In this document: one piece after another, positions 40,023 to 51,655 of the stretch | How positions within the stretch are numbered: the stretch's first letter is position 1 | Layout of the letters: the number at the start of each line of letters is the position of its first letter | Position numbers and translations under genes: made by a program | The notes under the pieces: generated by a model | What the model was told of the DNA's origin: nothing | Seen by the model: only the letters and a program-made list of their open reading frames with translations | Databases searched by the model: none | DNA from: Glandiceps talaboti | Lineage: Eukaryota; Hemichordata; Enteropneusta; Spengelidae | DNA: 64,000 nt | Assembly (NCBI RefSeq): GCF_964340395.1 | Contig: NC_135557.1 | Location: 2,713,216 to 2,777,215 of the forward strand | Reading direction: 5' to 3'

Positions 40023-40149
40023 AGTTGGTCCACTTCATGATCATACAGAGTATAGTATTGATGCCAACAAAGATGGTTATATCTTAACTCCACTGGAAGG
40101 CAAACCAGGATCATTCAAAGCATTTAAACTTGGAGAAATTAAGATAGAG
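40023..40149 (+). CDS. NOMO: NOMO exon o (residues 640-682)
   Basis: Acceptor CTACATATTTCAG; one base completes Arg of the TYRVGPLH junction. Donor GAG|GTGAGA, phase 0. It encodes VGPLHDHTEYSIDANKDGY and ILTPLEG, closely matching vertebrate VGPLHSDLEYTVTSQKEGY. Confidence 0.95.
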
Positions 40150-40199
40150 GTGAGATATTAACCACTTCCATACTGTGAGATATTAACCACTTTCGTACT
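40150..40199 (+). repeat. 25-bp duplication beginning at the donor
   Basis: GTGAGATATTAACCACTTCC starts at 40150, the real donor, and again at 40175 with two substitutions. This is the smallest case of donor duplication in the gene. Confidence 0.85.
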
Positions 40200-40296
40200 A
40201 CAAATCGACAAAGTTTGATACTTACACCTACTCTTAGTTGTGGTTATGTTTCACAGACAGAATATCAACACAACAACATACACTGATTGTCTAAAT

Positions 40297-40929
40297 GATA
40301 GTCAGTCCTACTATATGAACACATTGTATTTCTATAACTGTCTTTGTTTATAGGTATTAGATAGTCAGTCCTACTATATGAACACATTGTATTTCTATAA
40401 CTGTCTTTGTTTATAGGTATTAGATAGTCAGTCCTACTATATGAACACATTGTATTTCTATAACTGTCTTTGTTTATAGGTATTAGATAGTCAGTCCTAC
40501 TATATGAACACATTGTATTTCTATAACTGTCTTTGTTTATAGGTATTAGATAGTCAGTCCTACTATATGAACACATTATATTTCTATAACTGTCTCTGTT
40601 TATAGGTATTAGATAGTCAGTCCTACTATATGAACACATTATATTTCTATAACTGTCTCTGTTTATAGGTATTAGATAGTCAGTCCTACTATATGAACAC
40701 ATTGTATTTCTATAACTGTCTTTGTTTATAGGTATTAGATAGTCAGTCCTACTATATGAACACATTGTATTTCTATAACTGTCTTTGTTTATAGGTATTA
40801 GATAGTCAGTCCTACTATATGAACACATTGTATTTCTATAACTGTCTTTGTTTATAGGTATTAGATAGTCAGTCTTACTATATGAACACATTGTATTTCT
40901 ATAACTCTCTCTGTTTATAGGTATTAGAT
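40297..40929 (+). repeat. 63-bp array carrying ten copies of the 3' splice site
   Basis: The unit contains TTTGTTTATAG|GTATTAGAT and AGTCAGTCCTACTATATGAA. Exon-like starts fall exactly 63 bp apart at 40354, 40417, 40480, 40543, 40606, 40669, 40732, 40795, 40858 and 40921; the last is the real exon. From any upstream copy the exon phase reads 20 codons (VLDSQSYYMNTLYFYNCLCL) and then hits the TAG of the next acceptor. Confidence 0.96.
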
Positions 40930-41097
40930 GAAGGAGAGAACCCACTACCTGGTGTGTTATTATCTTTAAGTGGAACTAGTTTCCGTAGTAACAATCTGAC
41001 CCAAACCAATGGCACACTACAGTTCAGTAATCTTACACCTGGACAATATTTCCTTAGACCAATGATGAAAGAATATCGATTTGATCCAAACTCACAG
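40921..41097 (+). CDS. NOMO: NOMO exon p (residues 683-741)
   Basis: Acceptor CTCTGTTTATAG, the last of ten tandem copies; donor TCACAG|GTGAGA, phase 0 on both sides, 59 codons. It encodes ENPLPGVLLSLSGTSFRSN, TLQFSNLTPGQYFLRP and MMKEYRFDPNSQ, the best-conserved stretch of NOMO. Three N-glycosylation sequons (NLT, NGT, NLT) fit a lumenal location. The first nine nt belong to the 63-bp unit. Confidence 0.96.
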
Positions 41098-41384
41098 GTG
41101 AGAAAACCATCTATTATATATTCTAATCCGTAATTTGTCATTATGTGAAAACAAGAAAAGAAGAATTCTATAAGTGTATCCATGTAAAGTTATTAAGTCT
41201 TCACTGTGAAAACAAACAAAAAATCTGGAAGTGATAAAAGTAATATATTTCAGGCCTTCAAGTTGTCAACTAAAATTAGAAAAAAACAATAAATATTCAA
41301 CAAGCAACTATCTTGTACCGTACATGGCAATTCATTAATTTATCCAATAGTTTGAATGAAAGTATCCAAGTCAATGCAGATTTG
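41098..41384. other. Non-tandem intron 5' part
   Basis: AT-rich sequence between the donor and the 40-bp array. Nothing was recognised. Confidence 0.5.
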
Positions 41385-43582
41385 TAGTACCATAGTTACA
41401 CCACTTTAAAGTACACATCATTCTAGTACCATAGTTACACCACTTTAAAAGTACACATCATTCTAGTACCATAGTTACACCACTTTAAAGTACACATCAT
41501 TCTAGTACCATAGTTACACCACTTTTAAAGTACACATCATTCTAGTACCATAGTTACACCACTTTTAAAGTACACATCATTCTAGTACCATAGTTACACC
41601 ACTTTAAAGTACACATCATTCTAGTACCATAGTTACACCACTTTTAAAGTACACATCATTCTAGTACCATAGTTACACCACTTTAAAGTACACATCATTC
41701 TAGTACCATAGTTACACCACTTTTAAAGTACACATCATCCTAGTACCATAGTTACACCACTTTTAAAGTACACATCATTCTAGTACCATAGTTACACCAC
41801 TTTTAAAGTACACATCATTCTAGTACCATAGTTACACCACTTTTAAAGTACACATCATTCTAGTACCATAGTTACACCACTTTTAAAGTACACATCATTC
41901 TAGTACCATAGTTACACCACTTTAAAAGTACACATCATCCTAGTACCATAGTTACACCACTTTTAAAGTACACATCATTCTAGTACCATAGTTACACCAC
42001 TTTTAAAGTACACATCATTCTAGTACCATAGTTACACCACTTTTAAAGTACACATCATTCTAGTACCATAGTTACACCACTTTTAAAGTACACATCATTC
42101 TAGTACCATAGTTACACCACTTTTAAAGTACACATCATCCTAGTACCATAGTTACACCACTTTTAAAGTACACATTCTAGTACCATAGTTACACCACTTT
42201 TAAAGTACACATCATTCTAGTACCATAGTTACACCACTTTTAAAGTACACATCATTCTAGTACCATAGTTACACCACTTTAAAGTACACATCATTCTAGT
42301 ACCATAGTTACACCACTTTAAAGTACACATCATTCTAGTACCATAGTTACACCACTTTTAAAGTACACATCATTCTAGTACCATAGTTACACCACTTTTA
42401 AAGTACACATCATCCTAGTACCATAGTTACACCACTTTTAAAGTACACATCATTCTAGTACCATAGTTACACCACTTTTAAAGTACACATCATTCTAGTA
42501 CCATAGTTACACCACTTTTAAAGTACACATCATTCTAGTACCATAGTTACACCACTTTAAAGTACACATCATTCTAGTACCATAGTTACACCACTTTTAA
42601 AGTACACATCATTCTAGTACCATAGTTACACCACTTTAAAGTACACATCATTCTAGTACCATAGTTACACCACTTTTAAAGTACACATCATTCTAGTACC
42701 ATAGTTACACCACTTTTAAAGTACACATCATTCTAGTACCATAGTTACACCACTTTAAAGTACACATCATTCTAGTACCATAGTTACACCACTTTTAAAG
42801 TACACATCATTCTAGTACCATAGTTACACCACTTTAAAGTACACATCATTCTAGTACCATAGTTACACCACTTTGAAAGTACACATCATTCTAGTACCAT
42901 AGTTACACCACTTTTAAAGTACACATCATCCTAGTACCATAGTTACACCACTTTAAAAGTACACATCATTCTAGTACCATAGTTACACCACTTTGAAAGT
43001 ACACATCATTCTAGTACCATAGTTACACCACTTTTAAAGTACACATCATCCTAGTACCATAGTTACACCACTTTAAAAGTACACATCATTCTAGTACCAT
43101 AGTTACACCACTTTAAAGTACACATCATTCTAGTACCATAGTTACACCACTTTTAAAGTACACATCATCCTAGTACCATAGTTACACCACTTTAAAGTAC
43201 ACATCATCCTAGTACCATAGTTACACCACTTTAAAGTACACATCATCCTAGTACCATAGTTACACCACTTTTAAAGTACACATCATTCTAGTACCATAGT
43301 TACACCACTTTAAAGTACACATCATCCTAGTACCATAGTTACACCACTTTTAAAGTACACATCATTCTAGTACCATAGTTACACCACTTTTAAAGTACAC
43401 ATCATTCTAGTACCATAGTTACACCACTTTAAAGTACACATCATCCTAGTACCATAGTTACACCACTTTAAAGTACACATCATTCTAGTACCATAGTTAC
43501 ACCACTTTAAAGTACACATCATTCTAGTACCATAGTTACACCACTTTAAAGTACACATCATTCTAGTACCATAGTTATACCA
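41385..43582. repeat. 40/39-bp minisatellite, ~55 copies
   Basis: The unit contains CTAGTACCATAGTTACACCA, CTTTTAAAGTACACATCATT; copies vary as TTTTAAAG, TTTAAAG or TTTAAAAG, plus CATCATCC. It ends 75 bp before the acceptor at 43657, which has a T15 tract. Confidence 0.96.
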
Positions 43583-43657
43583 CTGAGAGGCAGACAGTAA
43601 CCAAAGGAATCCTGTTAATTTGAAAAATCAATTGATGAAATTTTTTTTTTTTTTTAG

Positions 43658-43722
43658 ATGATTGACGTGATTGAAGGTTTGACAGTCAAATTACAGATCA
43701 GAGGTTACAGAGTAGCCTTTAG
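43658..43722 (+). CDS. NOMO: NOMO exon q (residues 742-762 plus two bases)
   Basis: A short exon after a long T-tract acceptor; donor TTTAG|GTGAGT, phase 2. It encodes MIDVIEGLTVKLQIRGYRVA, matching vertebrate MIEVQEGQ...ITGYR. Confidence 0.93.
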
Positions 43723-43736
43723 GTGAGTACTATTAT

Positions 43737-44055
43737 TCCAGCAGTTATTTAATGCAATGCCATACAACCAGCAGTTATTTCATGCAATGGCATACAACCA
43801 GCTGTCATTTCATGCAATGACATACAACCAGCAGTTATTTCATGCAATGCCATACAACCAGCTGTCATTTCATGCAATGCCATACAACCAGCTGTCATTT
43901 CATGCAATGGCATACAACCAGCTGTCATTTCATGCAATGGTATACAACCAGCTGTCATTTCATGCGATGACATACAACCAGCTGTCATTTCATGCAATGG
44001 TATACAACCAGCTGTCATTTCACGGAATGGCACACAACCAGCAGTTATTTCATGG
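43737..44055. repeat. 30-bp minisatellite, ~10 copies
   Basis: The unit is CATACAACCAGCTGTCATTT CATGCAATGG, starting about 14 bp after the donor at 43723. The 30-bp step leaves open frames on both strands (132 and 94 codons) that are not coding. Confidence 0.95.
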
Positions 44056-44193
44056 TAAACAATTTAGCCTTCACTTTGCCAAATCTGGTACACCCTTTTG
44101 TGGTTCTTACCTGAGAGAAATGGCTTTAACTTCAAACCTGACTATGGTATATTGAATTGGAATTGAATACTTGTGTCTGTTGTCCAAATCTAG

Positions 44194-44335
44194 TTGCTAT
44201 GGTAGAATAACATCTCTGAATGGAGAAGCAGAACCAGGCATAGCAATACAGGCATTAGGTCTAGATGACTGCTCAGAAGTACAAGAAGAAACCATTTCAG
44301 ATCAAGATGGAACATTCAGAATGAGGGGACTACAG
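44194..44335 (+). CDS. NOMO: NOMO exon r (residues 763-810)
   Basis: Acceptor TGTCCAAATCTAG; one base completes Ser. Donor CTACAG|GTAAGG, phase 0. It encodes SCYGRITSLNGEAEPGIAIQ, DDCSEVQEETISDQDGTFRM and RGL, near-identical in layout to vertebrate SCYGTVSSLNGEPEQGV...RLRGL. Confidence 0.96.
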
Positions 44336-44490
44336 GTAAGGATACAATCGTCCCTATTGATGTAATGAAATGAGCCACATTTGAGGTTGATATACCAATA
44401 GTGTACCAATAGTTATGGGTTGCTATGGAAATATTGTGAGCTCTACCTGCCTGAGAAATAATTGTTCCTTGTTTTATAGGCATGTTGAAA

Positions 44491-44798
44491 TGTGTGTGTG
44501 TGTGTGTTTGTCTGTCTGTCTGTCTGTCTCTATCTGTGTGTGTGTGTGTGTGTATAAAGTCTTTGCCTTGGGGACATTACTTTTGGTGTGTAGTCTGTCT
44601 GTCCGTTTGTCTGTCTGCCTATCTGTGGGCAACTTATTTAAAGAAACTTTAAGTTGAAAACCACTGGGAAAAATATTTTGATATTTAGTAGGGATGTTGA
44701 TTTCTGTCTCTAGTTAACACTACTGAACTAATGAAGTTCAATTGTGTTATAGCAATGGTGTGGTGTGGTGTGGTGTGGTGTGGTGTGGTGTGGTGTGG

Positions 44799-44849
<51 letters not shown>

Positions 44850-44860
44850 GTGTGTGTACA
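44491..44860. repeat. Microsatellite cluster (TG)n, (TCTG)n and (GTGTG)n
   Basis: (TG)n and (TCTG)n tracts at 44491-44552 are followed at 44755-44800 by GGTGT pentamers and at 44801-44847 by (CTGT)n. They stand directly before a dispersed repeat, as they also do in the intron at 52020. Confidence 0.85.
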
Positions 44861-44867
44861 TGTCTGT

Positions 44868-45512
44868 GTGTGTGTGTGGATGACTTAAACTTGACAACCG
44901 CCAGACCAATTGACTTGGTATTTGGTATTTAGACATTACTTGTATTTAATTGGCAAATTACACCACAGGTGTGCTATTTGGGTCAAAAAATGTCATTTTT
45001 GATATAAAAAAAAAATAAATTACTTAAACTCAAAAACTACTGGGCAGATTTGTCTGAAATTTGGTGGAAACGTGTTTAGAGGTATGTATAATAAGAAATG
45101 TACATTACATGATGATTCCTTCAGTGATATGCAAATAAGGATTACAAATGTGACATTTTGGTCAAAAATCTTTAATTTTAAAAGAAAAGCACATAGCAGA
45201 TTTGGCTGAAGTTTCACAGGAATGTTCTTGGGATGTACAGATCAAGTGATATTAATTACATATCCCATGAGTGATATGCAAATTAGGTCTAAAAAACATG
45301 ATGTCTTGGGTCAGATATCTCTCATGAATATTTAGCCAGATAGGGTTTTACAGAAATGTTATTGTTTATTGATCTCATTAAATCATTACAAATTTCTGAG
45401 GTATTTAACATAATGTAACATGTGCATGTAATTAGTGGCACTTGAATTATCCCTCCTTTTGGTTCCTTGGAAACATTCTTTAAGTTCTAATAGGACAAAG
45501 TGAAGTAAAGTG

Positions 45513-45549
<37 letters not shown>

Positions 45550-46140
45550 TGTGGATGATACAAGTGATTTTGGTATTGAACTTTACCTCTCAAACTACTG
45601 GGGATAAAATTGGCAATGATTCTAAAAATAATAGTCTGCAAATTGTGAATGTGTCATATTTACATAAGTGACCCTAGCAACCATGACCATGCCCATAGCA
45701 ACAGTCAAATAATATGGTTTATTGCATTTTTTTAAAATGCAAATGTCCTTAGCAACAAGACTGCACCCATAGCAACAAGTACAGGATGTACTGTAAAAGT
45801 ACTAATTAATGGTGGGTATTTAATTTAGCGGATTACGCAGACAACAAAAAGTCACAAAATTAAACCCTCCGCTCACAGTAAAACCGGGACGTAGGGGCAG
45901 TTACTGGGTCCCGTTGCATCACCTCTAAGTAAAGTTATAGCACATGCATAAACACATCTTTCAATCCATGCACACGCAGTTATACACAGAGAATAGTTTG
46001 TATTAAAAATAAATAAAATAAACACCAGTGAGTGAAGGAAAGGCAAATGAATGAACATTCTAAAAATATATGCAGATATGCCGAGCAACAAGACCATGCC
46101 CATAGCAACAGTGAAACAATGGTGTTTATTGCAGATACAA
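44868..46140. repeat. Composite dispersed repeat, copy 1 (families Y and Z)
   Basis: Part Y (44880-45400) is internally repeated and contains AAACTCAAAAACTACTGGGC, CTGAAATTTGGTGG, GATATGCAAAT and TTTGGTCAAAAAT. Part Z (45660-46140) contains CCCATAGCAACAG several times. Another (CTGT)n tract lies at 45512-45550. The same order is seen at 52020-53240. No coding sequence was recognised. Confidence 0.7.
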
Positions 46141-46357
46141 CACAATGACATTGTTTTTTATCAGCGACAACTGAACAGAGTGTAAGGGTTAGGTTGTCTC
46201 TCGTCTATTGATATATTTCATCTTCTTCTCTGAAACTGGCTGTCAGTGTTTTGATATTCGGAGTGCTTGTGTCTTTGGGGAGGCTAATCAGGTTTATTCA
46301 TGACAAGTTGATATGAGTCATGTTTTATTTTAGCGAATGATGAGTGATGTTGTTCCA

Positions 46358-47548
46358 TGCCTAGTACCCTCCATCACTAACCTAGTACCCTCCATCACTA
46401 ACCTAGTACCCTCCACCACTAACCTAGTACCCTCCATCACTAACCTAGCACCCTCCATCACTAACCTAGTACCCTCCATCACTAACCTAGTACCCTCCAT
46501 CACTAACCTAGTACCCTCCATCACTAACCTAGTACCCTCCATCACTAACCTAGTACCCTCCATCACTAACCTAGTACCCTCCATCACTAACCTAGTACCC
46601 TCCATCACTAACCTAGTACCCTCCAACACTAACCTAATACCCTCCATCACTAACCTAGTACCCTCCATCACTAACCTAGTACTCTCCATCACTAACCTAG
46701 CACCCTCCGTCACTAACCTAGTACCCTCCATCACTAACCTAGTACCCTCCATCACTAACCTAGCACCCTCCATCACTAACCTAGTACCCTCCATCACTAA
46801 CCTAGTACCCTCCATCACTAACCTAGTACCCTCCATCACTAACCTAGTACCCTCCATCACTAACCTAGTACCCTCCATCACTAACCTAGTACCCTCCATC
46901 ACTAACCTAGTACCCTCCATCACTAACCTAGTACCCTCCATCACTAACCTAGTACCCTCCATCACTAACCTAGTACCCTCCATCACTAACCTAGTACCCT
47001 CCATTACTCACCTAGTACCCTCCATCACTAACCTAGTACTCTCCATCACTAACCTAGTACCCTCCATCACTAACCTAGTACCCTCCATTACTAACCTAAT
47101 ACCCTCCACCACTAACCTAGTACCCTCCATCACTAACCTAGTACCCTCCATCACTAACCTAGTACCCTCCATCACTAACCTAGTACCCTCCATTACTAAC
47201 CTAGTACCCTCCATCACTAACCTCGGAGCACCCTCCATCACTAACCTAGTACCCTCCATCACTAACCTAGTACCCTCCATCACTAACCTAGTAACCTCCA
47301 TCACTAACCTAGTACCCTCCATCACTAACCTAGTACCCTCCATCACTAACCTAGTACCCTCCACCACTAACCTAGTACCCTCCATCACTAACCTAGTACC
47401 CTCCATCACTAACCTAGTACCCTCCATTACTAACCTAGTACCCTCCATTACTAACCTAGCACCCTCCATCACTAACCTAGTACCCTCCATCACTAACCTA
47501 GTACCCTCCATCACTAACCTAGTACCCTCCATCACTAACCTAGTACCC
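46358..47548. repeat. 21-bp minisatellite, ~57 copies
   Basis: The unit is CTAGTACCCTCCATCACTAA plus C. Each copy contains CACTAAC, a branchpoint-like sequence, a C/T-rich stretch and CTAG. The 21-bp step leaves a 409-codon + frame (LVPSITN repeats) and 224- and 175-codon minus frames (MEGTRLV repeats). These have no start context or similarity and lie wholly inside an intron. Confidence 0.96.
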
Positions 47549-47595
47549 CTCTTAAAGTGTATATAACTAACCTGTAATTGTTATTTCATTTCTAG

Positions 47596-47682
47596 CCACA
47601 GTGTACATATGAATTGAAAGTAAAGATAGGAGATGAAAACAGTCATGTAGAGAGAGCTGCTCCTGTAGCAAGACAAATATAT
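47596..47682 (+). CDS. NOMO: NOMO exon s (residues 811-839)
   Basis: Acceptor TTATTTCATTTCTAG, donor TAT|GTAAGT, phase 0, 29 codons. It encodes PQCTYELKVKIGDENSHVER, corresponding to vertebrate PGCVYHVQL...HIER. Confidence 0.92.
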
Positions 47683-47690
47683 GTAAGTAT

Positions 47691-48275
47691 ACTACCATTT
47701 CTGACTGTATACAGAATTTACCAAAATCAGGCCATTTCTGACTATATACAGAATTTACCAAAATCAGGCCATTTCTGACTGTATACAGAATTTACCGAAA
47801 TCAGGCCATTTCTGACTGTATACAGAATTTACCGAAATCAGGCCATTTCTGACTGTATACAGAATTTACCAAAATCAGGCCATTTCTGACTGTATACAGA
47901 ATTTACCGAAATCAGGCCATTTCTGACTGTATACAGAATTTACCGAAATCAGGCCATTTCTGACTGTATACAGAATTTACCAAAATCAGGCCATTTCTGA
48001 CTGTATACAGAATTTACCAAAATCAGGCCATTTCTGACTGTATACAGAATTTACCAAAATCAGGCCATTTCTGACTGTATACAGAATTTACCAAAATCAG
48101 GCCATTTCTGACTGTATACAGAATTTACCAAAATCAGGCCATTTCTGACTGTATTAGTGTATACAGAATTTACCAAAATCAGGCCATTTCTGACTATATA
48201 CAGAATTTACCAAAATCAGGCCATTTCTGACTGTATACAGAATTTACCGAAATCAGGCCATTTCTGACTGTATTT
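47691..48275. repeat. 37-bp minisatellite, ~15 copies
   Basis: The unit is CCATTTCTGACTGTATACAG AATTTACCAAAATCAGG, with CCGAAATC variants. It begins eight bases after the donor at 47683. Confidence 0.95.
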
Positions 48276-48331
48276 GTATATGCTTTGTGGTACTTAAAGT
48301 GTGATCAATTTCTTTCAAATCTTGTGCAAAG

Positions 48332-48496
48332 GTGATACAGAACAAGGGACATGTAGACATGTATCTTGTCATGTGATACAGAACAAGGGACATGTAGACA
48401 TGTATCTTGTCATGTGATACAGAACAAGGGACATGTAGACATGTATCATGTCATGTGATACAGAACAAGGGACATGTAGACATGTATCATGTCATG
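48332..48496. repeat. 41-bp tandem repeat, four copies
   Basis: GTGATACAGAACAAGGGACA followed by TGTAGACATGTATCTTGTCAT, repeated four times; the last two copies have ATCATG. Confidence 0.93.
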
Positions 48497-49177
48497 TTTT
48501 AAGTGAATGTTCACCATATTTGTATAATGATCTACCATTCGTAAGAAAAACAGGAATTGGCTTGATTTTGATAATTGACCCTGAAGGTCAGGGTCAAAGG
48601 TTAAGGTCTCAAAAGATAGCTTGCATCTTATAATATAGGGGTAGATATTTGTTGAATGGTGTGTCTGTGTATTACAGTTTTTGAGTTATGCAATAAAATA
48701 TTGATTTTTAACTACAAATATGGCCACCATTCAGTCAATTTTGCATATATCAAAAACAAAGTGATGTGCATATGTCCCATGTGTCACCTTTGTGCCAGGT
48801 TTGACAAATATCAGATATTGCATGTCTGAGAACTGACATGTTACAAACAGACACACGGATGGACAGAGCCCATTGTCATAGGCAACCCCCCCCCCCCCCC
48901 CCCTTATCTTTGGGGGCTAACAATCATTGATCTTTATGGAGGGGGTAAGGTTAAAAATCTTAGATCTTTATGGAGGGTGGAGGAGGTCATTGATCTTATG
49001 AAGGGTGGGGTCTAGTAGATCTTTATGGATGTGGGGGGGGGGGGTGAGCTGATCTTCTTTGAGGATGGGGGGGGGGGACTAGGTTATAGATGCATGTCAT
49101 AAACTGCCATGCTAGATTAAAAGTACATTTACACCCTACTGTACATTTTATAATGATGTATTTTATTTTGGATACAG
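48497..49177. other. Intron 3' part with poly-C and poly-G tracts
   Basis: Contains a fragment resembling dispersed family X (GACCCTGAAGGTCAGGGTCA at about 48577), a C-run at about 48886-48903, and G-runs at about 49030-49076. The acceptor TTTTGGATACAG closes it. No genes were seen. Confidence 0.55.
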
Positions 49178-49288
49178 GTTGAGAACCAAGATATAAGTGA
49201 TATACGGATCATTGTATTCAGGAAATTTAATCAGTTTGAGATTGGTGGTAATGTCATTACTCCAGTTGAACATCTACCAACACTAAAG
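49178..49288 (+). CDS. NOMO: NOMO exon t (residues 840-876)
   Basis: Acceptor TTTTGGATACAG, donor AAG|GTAAAC, phase 0, 37 codons. It encodes DIRIIVFRKFNQFEIGGNVI and PVEHLPTLK, matching vertebrate NIIVFRQINQF...GNVIT..EYLPTL. Confidence 0.96.
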
Positions 49289-49311
49289 GTAAACAAAATG
49301 TTTATTTCTAA

Positions 49312-49928
49312 ATTAACAGAACTTGTCAATAAATAACACCCTCTAGGTGGGTGTGTATAGAATAGACCTTATCAATAAATAACACCCTGTAGGGGTGTGT
49401 ATAGAATTGACCTTGTCAATAAATAACACTCTCTAGGGGTGTGTATAGAATTGACCTTATCAATAAATAACACCCTCTAGGGGTGTGTATAAAATAGACC
49501 TTATCAATAAATAACACCTTCTAGGGGTGTGTATAGAATAGACCTTGTCAATAAATAACACCCTCTAAGTGGGTGTGTATAGAATAGACCTTATCAATAA
49601 ACAACACCCTCTAGGGGTGTGTATAAAATAGACCTTATCAATAAATAACACCCTCTAGGTGGGTGTGTATAGAATAGACCTTATCAATAAACAACACCCT
49701 CTAGGGATGTGTATAAAATAGACCTTATCAATAAATAACACCCTCTAGGTGGGTGTGTATAGAATAGACCTTATCAATAAACAACACCCTCTAGGGGTGT
49801 GTATAAAATAGACCTTATCAATAAATAACACCCTCTAGGTGGGTGTGTATAGAATAGACCTTATCAATAAACAACACCCTCTAGGGGTGTGTATAAAATA
49901 GACCTTATCAATAAATAACACTCTCTAG
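49312..49928. repeat. 44/47-bp minisatellite, ~14 copies, with 91-bp dimers
   Basis: The unit contains GACCTTATCAATAAATAACA and CCCTCTAGG(TG)GGTGTGTATAG. From about 49570 the 47- and 44-bp forms alternate strictly, with AAACAACACC in the 44-bp partner, forming a 91-bp higher-order dimer. Confidence 0.93.
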
Positions 49929-50224
49929 GGGTACTGTACTTCGTCTCTCTATGAAGAATGCAAGATTTAAGTTCCATATAATTTCATACACACATTCATA
50001 ATACCAGGGCACATGCCTAATAAAGTAACTTACATTCAATGACTCGGGCATTTGCAAAAATGCACTCTTCAAATTCAATCAAATTTTGTACTGTATTACA
50101 TATTTCATATAACTAATCGCATATGTTCTGCTGCACTTATTGTGTGTAGAAACGAAAAACCTAAAGACCTGGCCCTTACGGAAGGCATTCAGTTTAAATA
50201 TGGTCTTCTATAATTTCTTGACAG

Positions 50225-50326
50225 GTTTTACTGTACAGTGAGGACAATCTAGACGCTGCATTACACACCCTAACATTGGCCAACAATAATTTCTTTCTTT
50301 TCCCAACTTTACCAATTGATGGCAAG
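50225..50326 (+). CDS. NOMO: NOMO exon u (residues 877-910)
   Basis: Acceptor ATTTCTTGACAG, donor AAG|GTAAGT, phase 0, 34 codons. It encodes VLLYSEDNLDAALHTLTLAN and FFLFPTLPIDGK, matching vertebrate VKLYKSENLDNPI...FFHFPPL. Confidence 0.94.
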
Positions 50327-50364
50327 GTAAGTGTTCCCTCTTTACAAGTCATTGTAACTCAAAC

Positions 50365-51655
50365 TCAGTAGTTGTGTAACCCAGGATAGACTTAGTTGTC
50401 TAACCCAGGATAGACTTAGTTGTGTAACCCAGGATAGACTTAGTTGTGTAACCCAGGATAGACTTAGTTGTGTAACCCAGGATAGACTTAGTTGTGTAAC
50501 CCAGGATAGATTTAGTTGTGTAACCCAGGATAGACTTAGTTGTGTAACCCAGGATAGACTTAGTTGTGTAACCCAGGATAGACTTAGTTGTGTAACCCAG
50601 GATAGACTTAGTTGTGTAACCCAGGATAGACTTAGTTGTGTAACCCAGGATAGACTTAGTTGTGTAACCCAGGATAGACTTAGTTGTGTAACCCAGGATA
50701 GACTTAATTGTGTAACCCAGGATAGACTTAGTTGTGTAACCCAGGATAGACTTAGTTGTGTAACCCAGGATAGACTTAGTTGTCTAACCCAGGATAAACT
50801 TAGTTGTCTAACCCAGGATAGACTTAGTTGTGTAACCCAGGATAGTCTAACACAGGATAGACTTAGTTGTCTAACCCAGGATAGACTTAGTTGTGTAACC
50901 CAGGATAGTCTAACCCAGGATAGACTTAGTTGTCTAACCCAGGATAGACTTAGTTGTGTAACCCAGGATAGACTTAGTTGTGTAACCCAGGATAGACTTA
51001 GTTGTCTAACCCAGGATAGACTTAGTTGTCTAACCCAGGATAGTCTAACCCAGGATAGACTTAGTTGTGTAACCCAGGATAGTCTAACCCAGGATAGACT
51101 TAGTTGTCTAACCCAGGATAGACTTAGTTGTGTAACCCAGGATAGACTTAGTTGTGTAACCCAGGATAGACTTAGTTGTCTAACCCAGGATAGACTTAGT
51201 TGTGTAACCCAGGATAGACTTAGTTGTCTAACCCAGGATAGACTTAGTTGTCTAACCCAGGATAGACTTAGTTGTGTAACCCAGGATAGACTTAGTTGTC
51301 TAACCCAGGATAGACTTAGTTGTGTAACCCAGGATAGACTTAGTTGTCTAACCCAGGATAGACTTAGTTGTGTAACCCAGGATAGACTTAGTTGTGTAAT
51401 CCAGGATAGACTTAGTTGTGTAACCCAGGATAGACTTAGTTGTGTAACCCAGGATAGACTTAGTTGTGTAATCCAGGATAGACTTAGTTGTGTAACCCAG
51501 GATAGACTTAGTTGTGTAACCCAGGATAGACTTAGTTGTGTAACCCAGGATAGACTTAGTTGTCTAACCCAGGATAGACTTAGTTGTGTAACCCAGGATA
51601 GACTTAGTTGTCTAACCCAGGATAGACTTAGTTGTGTAACCCAGGATAGACTTTG
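50365..51655. repeat. 24-bp minisatellite, ~53 copies
   Basis: The unit is TTAGTTGTGTAACCCAGGAT AGAC, with TTGTCTAACC variants and a shortened GGATAGTCTAACC form at about 50844, 50908, 51041 and 51089 that marks block duplications. Confidence 0.96.

Noticed and set aside
40265-40945. 226-codon minus-strand frame with 21-residue repeats
   Set aside because: Antisense shadow of the 63-bp acceptor array; 63 is a multiple of three.
44685-44936. Minus-strand frame rich in DRQT and HHTTP
   Set aside because: Translation of (CTGT)n and (GGTGT)n microsatellites.
46337-47566. 409-codon + frame of LVPSITN repeats and opposite MEGTRLV frames
   Set aside because: A 21-bp unit without stops stays open on both strands. 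It lies between two NOMO exons and has no similarity to any protein I know.
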